Assembly (NCBI RefSeq): GCF_904849725.1
Contig: NC_058523.1
Span: 111,788,189-111,852,188 of the forward strand
From: Hordeum vulgare subsp. vulgare
Lineage: Eukaryota > Streptophyta > Magnoliopsida > Poales > Poaceae
Reading direction: 5' to 3'
Length of the DNA: 64,000 nt
The translations under genes were made by a program, and so were the position numbers. Under the pieces are notes generated by a model. The model searched no databases. It was not told the DNA's origin and saw only the letters and a list, made by a program, of their open reading frames with translations. This document shows positions 57,525-64,000 of this stretch, piece by piece. The first letter of the stretch is position 1; each line of letters opens with the position of its first letter.

Positions 57525-59040
57525 GCATTGGTATGGGCAATCCCCTTGGCTTGTGCCAAGCTTGGGGGAGTTTCCCCGGTATCGTATCACCATCACATCT
57601 TTTGCCTTTACCTTTGTTTTAGTTTTCCTTTTCAGTTTTCTTTTTCTCTAGTAGTTTAAAAGTCTTAGTGTTTTAGTCTTGAGTTTTGCTTTGTGTCACC
57701 CCCGATGTATTCTTGCTCGTGAGCCATATAATAAAGAGTGTCTTAGTTGAAGGGCTTTGCCTCTTACCATGATCAAAAGAGTGAGAATAGAGCAAAATCA
57801 TGAAAGGTCATGTAATGATCTTATGGGAAGTGATGGCTTCACGTATAAAAAGAATGAGGATTGAAACTTGTTGAGGGTAGGCAAACGTAGACCTTGGTCA
57901 TTGTTGCAATTAATAGGAAGTGATAAAGAAGGAGAGGTTCACATATAAATATATCATCTATGACACCATCTATGATTGTGAACACTCACTAAACTATTGC
58001 ATGCCTAGAAGTAGAAGTTGGACAAGGAAGACAACGTAATGGATTGTGTTTGCTTGGCTCTGAACAATGTTATATGATTAGAGATCCCTTAGCATGTGAC
58101 GATTGCTTCCACCTCATATTAGCCAAATCTCCCGCACCAAGTAGAGATACTACTTGTGCATCCATAAACCTTCAACCCATTTTTGCCATGAGTGTCCACC
58201 ATACCTACCTATGGATTTAATAAGATCCCTCAAGTAAGTTGTCATCGGTGCAAGCAATAAAAATTGCTCTCTAATATGTATGATCTATTAGTGTGTGGAA
58301 AATAAGCTTTATACGAACCTGTGATGAGGAAGACATAAAAGCAACAGACTGCATAATAAAGTTCTTTATCACAGGGGGCAATACAAATTGACGTTCCTCT
58401 GCACTAAGAGGACACGCATCCAAACCTCAAAAGCGCATGACAACCTCTGCTTCCCTCTGCGAAGGGCCTATCCTGTACCTTTACTTTTTGCCCTTGAAAG
58501 AGTCATGGTGATATTCACCAATTCCTTATTTTGCCTTTGTCTTGGCTACCGTCACATGCTTGGGAAAGATCTATATTCATATGTCAACTTGGAGGTAGGT
58601 ATCCATGAATCATTATTGTTGACATTACCCTTGAGGTAAGCAGTTAGGAGGCAAATATAGGCCCCTATCTTTCTCTGTGTTTAGCTGAAACTTTGATCTC
58701 ATGAGTACCACGTGAGTTGTAGCAATTGTAGAGAACGAAAGAATGATTGAGTGTGTGGATATGCTTTACAAGCTCTTATTTGACTCTTTCTGATGTTGTG
58801 ATAAATTGCAATTGCTTCAATGACTAAAGGCTATCGGTTGTTACTTCTCAGTAAGGTTCTTGATCCATGCTTTAATTTGTGAAGGAATTATCACTTTAGC
58901 ATGAGAGGTTATATGTGGTATTGTTGTTCTGATCATGATCATGATGCATGCACGTTCGTATCTTGTTTTGTCGACACCTCTCTCCCTAAACATGTGGACG
59001 TATTTATTGAGCTCGGCTTTCGCTTGAGGACAAGCGAGGT
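57525..59040 (+). other. E6 3' non-coding region
   Basis: No supported gene. It starts with an internal PPT copy (CCAAGCTTGGGGGAGT, about 57556-57572). The rest is AT-rich. Confidence 0.7.
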
Positions 59041-59056
59041 CTAAGCTTGGGGGAGT
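59041..59056 (+). other. E6 polypurine tract
   Basis: CTAAGCTTGGGGGAGT directly before the 3' LTR. Confidence 0.85.
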
Positions 59057-60583
59057 TGATACGTCCATTTTGCATCATGTTTTCATGTTGTTATTTATCG
59101 CTTCTTTGCCTATTATTTCACTTCACGGTACTATTCTTATGCCTTTTCTCTCTTATTTTGCAAGGTTTACATGAAGAGGGAGAATATCGGCAACTGGAAT
59201 TCTGGCCTGAAAGTGGAGCAAAGTTGAGACATCTATTCTGCGTGACTCCAAACGTCGTGAAAATCAACGGAGATTTTTTTCCCAATATATAAAAAATACT
59301 AGGCCGAAGAAGCGCCAGAGGGGCGCCAGGGGGTGGCCACAAGCCTGCATGGCCCGGCCACCCCCCCCCCCCCAGGTCGGGCCACGGGGGCTTGTGGGCA
59401 CCCTGCTGGCCCACTTGCCCCCCTCTTTTGCTATATGGAGGGCTTCATCCAGAAAAAATCAGACATGAGCTTTTTCGTGGTTTCGCCGCCGACACGAGGC
59501 GAAACTTGAGCAGAACCAATCTAGAGCTCCGACAGGACGATCCTGCCGGGGAAACTTCCCTCCTGGAGGGGGAAATCATCGCCATCGTCATCACCAACAC
59601 TCCTCTCATCGGAGGGGACTCTTCAGCATCAACATCTTCATCGGCACCATCTCATCTCCAAACCCTAGTTCATCACTTGTAACCAATCTCCATCTCGCGA
59701 CTCCGATTGGTACTTGTAAGGTTGCTAGTAGTGTTAATTACTCTTTGTAGTTGATGCTAGTTGGATTACTTGGTGGAAAAGTTTATGTTCAGATCCTTGA
59801 TGCTACTCATTACACCTCTGATCATGATTATGATTATGCTTTGTGAGTAGTTACTTTTGTTCCTGAAGACATGGGATAAGTCATGCTAATAATAGTCATG
59901 TGAATTTGGTATTCGTTGGGTGTTTTGATATGTTGTATGTTGTTTTTCCTCCAGTGGTGTTATGTGAACGTCGACTACATAACACTTCACCATTATTTGG
60001 GCCTAGAGGAAGGCATTGGGAAGTAGTAAGTAGATGATGGGTTGCTAGAGTGACAGAAGCTTAAACCCTAGTTTATGCGTTACTTCGTAAGGGGCTGATT
60101 TGGATCCACTAGTTTAATGCTATGGTTAGCTTTGTCTTAATTCTTCTTTCGTAGTTGCAGATGCTTGCGAGAGGGGTTAATCATAAGTGAAATGCTTGTC
60201 CAAGTAAGGGCAGTACCCAAGTGCCAGTCCACCCACATATCAAACTATCAAAGTAACGAACGCGAAGCCTATGAACATGATGAAACTAGCATGACAGAAA
60301 TTCCCGTGTGTCCTCGGGAGCGTTTTTTCTCCTATAAGACTTTGTCCAGGCTTGTCCCTTGCTACAAAAGGGATTGGGCCACTTTGCTGCATCATTGCTA
60401 CTTTTGTTACTTGTTGCTTGCTACGAATCATCTCACCACACAATCACTTGTTACCGACAATTTCAGTGCTTGCAGATTTTTCCTTGCTGAAATCCACTTG
60501 TCAGATCCTTCTGCTCCTCGTTGGGTTGACACTCTTACTTATAAAAAGGACTACGATTGGTCCGCTATACTTGTGGGTCATCA
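59057..60583 (+). repeat. E6 3' LTR (type D)
   Basis: 1527 bp, TGATACGTCCATTTTGC...CTTGTGGGTCATCA. Very similar to the two parts of the 5' LTR and uninterrupted, which confirms the LINE insertion site. The loop of its palindrome contains a run of 13 C (59361-59373). Confidence 0.92.
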
Positions 60584-61020
60584 CGCCTCCGTCATTTTTA
60601 TGCTTTGCTTTTAATTGTGATTGAGTATGACTGTGACTGGATCTTCTTTGCCATGAATTACAATGTTCAGTCAGCCTTTGGTCTTTGAAGGTGCTCTGCA
60701 TTTATGTTTTCCGGTCTTGGAAAGAGCTAGCGAGATACCATTTGTTCATATTGCTTCATGATTGTCTTGATTGAAGTGTTGACGTTTGAAACTTATTATT
60801 ATTGCTCGCTAGTTGATTATGCCATTGATATGAGTTCCTCTTGAGACCTAAATGTCATTGCTTATGTGGTTTGCTTATGATCTTGCTGAAAATCTGAATA
60901 TGAGTTAGACATAATTGCAACAACAAGATCAAATAGAGTTCGTAGAAGTTTTTCTTTTGTCTCTTTCAGTTTGTCAACTGAATTGCTTGAGGACAAGCAA
61001 GGCTTTAAGGTTGGGGGAGT
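60584..61020 (+). other. E5 3' non-coding region, second part, with PPT
   Basis: Continuation of E5 after E6. No gene. Ends with the PPT TTAAGGTTGGGGGAGT at 61005-61020. Confidence 0.75.
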
Positions 61021-62471
61021 TGATACGTCTCCGTCGTATCTAATTTTCCAAACTCTTTTGCCCTTGTTTTGGACTCTAATTTGCATGATTTGAATGGAAC
61101 TAACCCGGACTAACGTTGTTTTCAGCAAAATTGCCATGGTATTGTTTTTGCGCAGAAATAAAAGTTCTCGGATTGACCTGGAAATTTACGAGGATTTTTT
61201 GTGGAATATATAAAAAATACTGGCGCAAGAATCAACCGGAGGAGTGGAGCGAGGAGCCCACAAGCCCACCAGGCGCCCCCCCCCCCTTGGCCACGCCTAG
61301 CAGGCTTGTGGGGCCCTCGGAGCTCCGCCGCCTCCAACTCCAGCTCTATTTAGTCCCTTTCGTCCGAAAAAAATAAAGGAGGAGAGTTCATCGCGTTTTA
61401 CGATATGGAGGCGACGCCACCACGTGTTCTTCCTCTGGAGGGCAGATCTGGAGTCCGTTCTGGGCTCCGGAGAGGGGAGATCATCGCCATCGTCATCGCC
61501 AACCTTCCTTCATCGCCAATTCCATGATGCTCTTCATCGTTCGTGAGTAATCTCAACGTAGGCTTGTTGGACGGTGATGGGTTGGATGAGATCTATCATG
61601 TAATCAGTTAGTTTTGATGGGGATTGATCCCTAGTATCCACTATATTCTGAGATTGATGTTGCTACTACTTTTCCATGCTTAATGCCTGTCACTAAGGCC
61701 TGAGTGCCATGATTTCTGATCTGAACCTATTATGTTCTCGTCAATATATGTGTGTTCTTGATCCTATCTTGCAAGTTGTAGTCACCTACTATGTGTTATG
61801 ACCTAGCAACCCCGGAGTGACAATAGCCGGAACCACTCCCGAAGATGACCATAGTATGACGAGTTCATGTATTCACTAAGTGCTAATGCGTTGTTCCAGT
61901 TCTCTATTAAAAGGAGAACCTTAATATCCCGTAGTTTCCATTAGAACCCCGCTGCCACGGGAGGGAGGGACAATAGATGTCATGCAAGTTCTTTTCCCTA
62001 ACCACGGATGACTATATATGGAATACATACCTACATTACATTGACGAATTGGAGCTAGTTACATATCTCTCCGTGTTATAACTGTTGCATGATGAATGTC
62101 ATCCGGCATAATTATCCATCACCGATCCAATGCCTACGAGTTTTTTCTACTGGTCCTTGCTACATTACTTTCCCGCTACTGATGTCACTGCTGCTACTGT
62201 TACTCTGTCGCTACTGTTGTCACTGCTGCTACTGTTACTCTGCCCCTACTATTGTCACTGCTACTATTACCGTCGCTACTGTTGCTATCACACCACTTTG
62301 CTACTGATATTTTGCTGCAGATACTAAGTCTTTCAGGTGTGGTTGAATTGACAACTCAACTGCTAATACACGAGAATATTCTTTGGCTTCCCCTTGTGTC
62401 GAATCAACAAATTTCGGTTGAATACTCTACCCTGGAAAATTGTTGCGATCGCCTATACTTGTGGGTTATCA
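61021..62471 (+). repeat. E5 3' LTR (type C)
   Basis: 1451 bp, TGATACGTCTCCGTCG...CTTGTGGGTTATCA. The palindrome is near 61257-61312 with a C-rich loop; triplet array about 62160-62300. Confidence 0.9.
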
Positions 62472-62476
62472 TCGCG

Positions 62477-62842
62477 CCTCCAATAGAGGTCATCCAACTG
62501 GATGACGATGATCAAAGACAACCTGCTGCTGAGGTGGAACCCATTGTGTCTGAGGTGCCTGTGGCGGAGATGCCTGTAGCAAGTGCTCCGCCTATCAGTT
62601 CGGTCGTTGTCACCACAACGCCGACTGGATTACAATTGGGCGCTCCAGTTGTTTCTGCTGTAGCTTCAGAATTGATGTCGCCCACCACCGTGTACACGAC
62701 GCGTCGTATCCCTAAAGATCAAACTGGTGCCGCCAAGGAAGCTATGATCTAGGCAGGGCTGATGACACAACAAGTGAAAGGAGCCTACGGCGCCATCGTC
62801 TCCGTGTATAACAACAACGTGGTGCTCCAAGAAAACGTCTGA
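62477..62842 (+). pseudogene. Antisense gene of E7, exon 4 (putative)
   Basis: Open frame with V-I-Q-L-D-D-D-D-Q and a Val/Ala/Pro/Thr-rich stretch, stop TAG at 62750-62752, then the same frame continues (Y-G-A-I-V-S-V-Y-N-N-N-V-V) to the donor GTAAGT at 62843. The codon before the donor is a TGA. The acceptor is uncertain because E5 inserted next to it. Confidence 0.5.
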
Positions 62843-63410
62843 GTAAGTGCGACAGTAAGTTTGAATTCTGAATCACACCCAGTGGGTGCTTTTGTAGAAA
62901 TGTCTTTATTTTATTTGTGTTCCAGTGGGGTCACTCCGAGTGAACCCACTGGGTGTAGTCCCCGAGACCGCTGTTGAGTGCTTGCACTGGCAGTGGTCTT
63001 AATTAGTAGAGACTTTTCTTTTTTGTTGATCACAGTCAGCCAGAGCTAATCTGGTTGAATTTTGAATCCAGTGGGGGCACGCTAAGTGCACCCACTGGGT
63101 GTAGTCCCCGAGACTATTATTAGTCTATAGTGAATGATAATAGTGTGAAGCACTTGAGTGTGTAATCTTTTTGGCTCGTCAGGACAAACCTGATCGAGTG
63201 ATCAGTCAGTGGGGTCACGCCGAGTGAACCCATTGGGTGTAGTCCCCGAGACCACTATCGAGTGCTTGCATCGGCAGGGGTCTGATCGGAAACATATCTT
63301 TTCCTTCAATCGAATGAAGTTTTTATCACTCGGAAGTGAATTTACTTTGACCATATATCACTCGAAAGTGAGATATACGTCGACTGATGTTTGTGTTCTG
63401 ATTCTTTCAG
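62843..63410 (+). other. Intron of the antisense gene of E7 with a threefold repeat
   Basis: Ends TTCTTTCAG. It contains three copies of CCCAYTGGGTGTAGTCCCC followed by GAGAC at 62945-62968, 63091-63114 and 63229-63252, spaced about 140 bp, each with surrounding similarity. Confidence 0.6.
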
Positions 63411-63706
63411 AAAGCTTGTGAAGTAGGCTCTGCATATGCTACCTTGGCTGGAGAAAAAGACTCAACTGGCTGCGAACCTGGAGGTGGCTACAAATGAAGT
63501 AGCTGCTTTGAAGAAAACACTGGAGGAGAAGGACAAAGCATTAGTGGAGGCTCAAGAAACCAGTAAGAGCTTGCAGGTGGAGGTGGAGAAAATGCAGAGA
63601 GAGCGGTCCAAGTGGATGAACCAGTTGAAGGATATGAGCAAGAGGGCGAATGCTCAAGAAACATATGTGCGAGACTTTGCCACCAAGATGCTGGAATTAC
63701 TCTCTG
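63411..63706 (+). pseudogene. Antisense gene of E7, exon 5 (coiled coil)
   Basis: After a one-base shift near 63452, an uninterrupted heptad-rich frame (A-A-L-K-K-T-L-E-E-K-D-K-A-L) runs to the donor G|GTAAGT at 63706/63707. Typical C-terminal coiled coil of the PF04195-type proteins. Confidence 0.6.
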
Positions 63707-63795
63707 GTAAGTGTCTTGTCGAGTGAATCTTGTAATTGACTGGGTGTTATTTTGATGATGATCTTGAAACTTCTCCCCCACAAAATTCTGTCAAG

Positions 63796-64000
63796 ACTTG
63801 GAGAAGGAAACTGAGGAGGTCTAGCCCTCGCTTGACCCAATCAATACTCCACTCAGTGACGGCGCGGCTCTGAATCTGTTCTGTGTGAACTCCCGGTTGA
63901 CGAAGGTGGAGAAGTACGCCACACGACTGAGGGCGGCTGTGATCAAGATCGACAAGAAGCTATGGCCAGAGGATGATCTCCAACATGACCTGGAAGCAAT
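63796..64000 (+). pseudogene. Antisense gene of E7, exon 6 (runs off the window)
   Basis: Joined across the intron 63707-63795 in phase (split codon G+AC giving D-L-E-K-E-T-E-E-V), with a TAG at 63822-63824. After it the frame is open to the window end (L-R-A-A-V-I-K-I-D-K-K-L-W-P-E). Confidence 0.55.

Larger units (their letters stand above)
41358..60583 (+). mobile_element. E6: type-D Gypsy with gag-pol and accessory ORF
   Basis: 5' LTR 41358-51949 (split by the LINE), PBS 51961-51978, gag 52056-52704, protease to 53949, RT/RNase H/integrase to 56677, accessory ORF 57111-57524, PPT 59041-59056, 3' LTR 59057-60583. TSD CACCT (41353-41357) against CGCCT (60584-60588), one mismatch. It is the only Gypsy copy here with a complete enzyme set, although it has at least six frame disruptions. 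It is inserted in the 3' UTR of E5. Confidence 0.88.
30826..62471 (+). mobile_element. E5: type-C Gypsy (Athila-lineage-like), gag-protease plus accessory ORF, no pol
   Basis: 5' LTR 30826-32271, PBS 32283-32300, gag-protease (32351-36470, split), accessory ORF (38816-39838), 3' UTR (39839-41357 and 60584-61020), PPT and 3' LTR 61021-62471. Three later insertions split it: a same-family solo LTR (33245-34691), a type-A solo LTR (36845-38351) and E6 (41358-60583). Flanks CCGTG (30821-30825) and TCGCG (62472-62476) differ by two C/T transitions, consistent with decay of a CCGCG-like TSD at methylated CpG. RT, RNase H and integrase are absent, so the copy is non-autonomous. Confidence 0.82.
28064..64000 (-). 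mobile_element. E7: reverse-strand LTR retrotransposon with an antisense spliced gene; 5' part outside window
   Basis: Only its 3' side is here: 3' LTR (28064-28623), PPT-like tract (28624-28635) and a long plus-strand gene. E5 (30826-62471) is inserted in an intron of that gene, and E7 sequence resumes at 62472. The five bases before the LTR (TATCG, 28059-28063) should recur after the 5' LTR outside the window. Plant Gypsy elements such as Grande and RIRE2 are known to carry additional antisense ORFs between pol and the 3' LTR; E7 fits that layout. The sense-strand gag-pol is not visible. Confidence 0.65.

Noticed and set aside
1..64000. CRISPR arrays, bacterial operons, rRNA
   Set aside because: No spaced direct repeats, no bacterial gene layout, no rRNA-like sequence.

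Overview
This is plant nuclear DNA from the wheat/barley tribe (Triticeae), and the window is almost entirely nested transposable elements. The organism call rests on three things: LTRs starting with the BARE/Angela hallmark (TGTTGGAAATATGCCC) and ending CGTTCCCCAACA, several large Gypsy families whose LTRs start TGATACRTC, and primer-binding sites complementary to plant tRNA-Asp. I see no intact host gene, no tRNA or rRNA gene and no CRISPR. Family names are from memory of the terminal sequences; boundaries come from TG...CA ends, target-site duplications (TSDs), PBS and polypurine tracts (PPT) read directly here.

Left block (1-13173). An element of LTR type A (Sabrina-like Gypsy, E1) enters from the left edge and is split by a second complete type-A element (E2, 1367-8878, TSD GGGGG). 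E2 itself carries a reverse-oriented solo LTR of another family (type C). E1 ends at 12685 inside the 3' part of a BARE/Angela-type LTR.

Middle block (13174-20383). A reverse-oriented LTR is followed by a cluster of PIF/Harbinger-like DNA transposons and an 890-bp segment that looks low-copy. One Harbinger-like element (15643-17683) has near-perfect terminal inverted repeats and carries only a decayed Myb/SANT ORF1-type gene. Three Harbinger-type elements abut head to tail, separated only by TAA. The second is split by a type-A solo LTR.

E3 (20384-27243) is a reverse-strand type-A element with a 248-residue ORF. A truncated BARE/Angela LTR follows (27276-28063).

Right block (28064-64000). 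One nest reaches at least five levels: a BARE LTR holds E7; E7 holds the type-C element E5 (30826-62471); E5 holds a same-family solo LTR, a type-A solo LTR and the type-D element E6 (41358-60583); the 5' LTR of E6 holds a full-length LINE (42356-51410); and the LINE holds a BARE-type solo LTR. E7 is a reverse-strand LTR retrotransposon. On the opposite strand it carries a multi-exon, TATA-driven gene (PF04195 'putative gypsy type transposon' type) whose introns can be read here. E5 sits inside one of those introns.

How the parts work together: E6 is the only Gypsy copy here with gag, protease, RT, RNase H and integrase, all mutated. E1 (as far as seen), E2, E3 and E5 lack pol and would depend on trans-acting enzymes. 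Recurrent architecture across types A, C and D: the same CCCACAAGCC...GGCTTGTGGG palindrome beside the promoter, repeated inside E5 and E6 upstream of their accessory ORFs, and internal copies of each family's own PPT.
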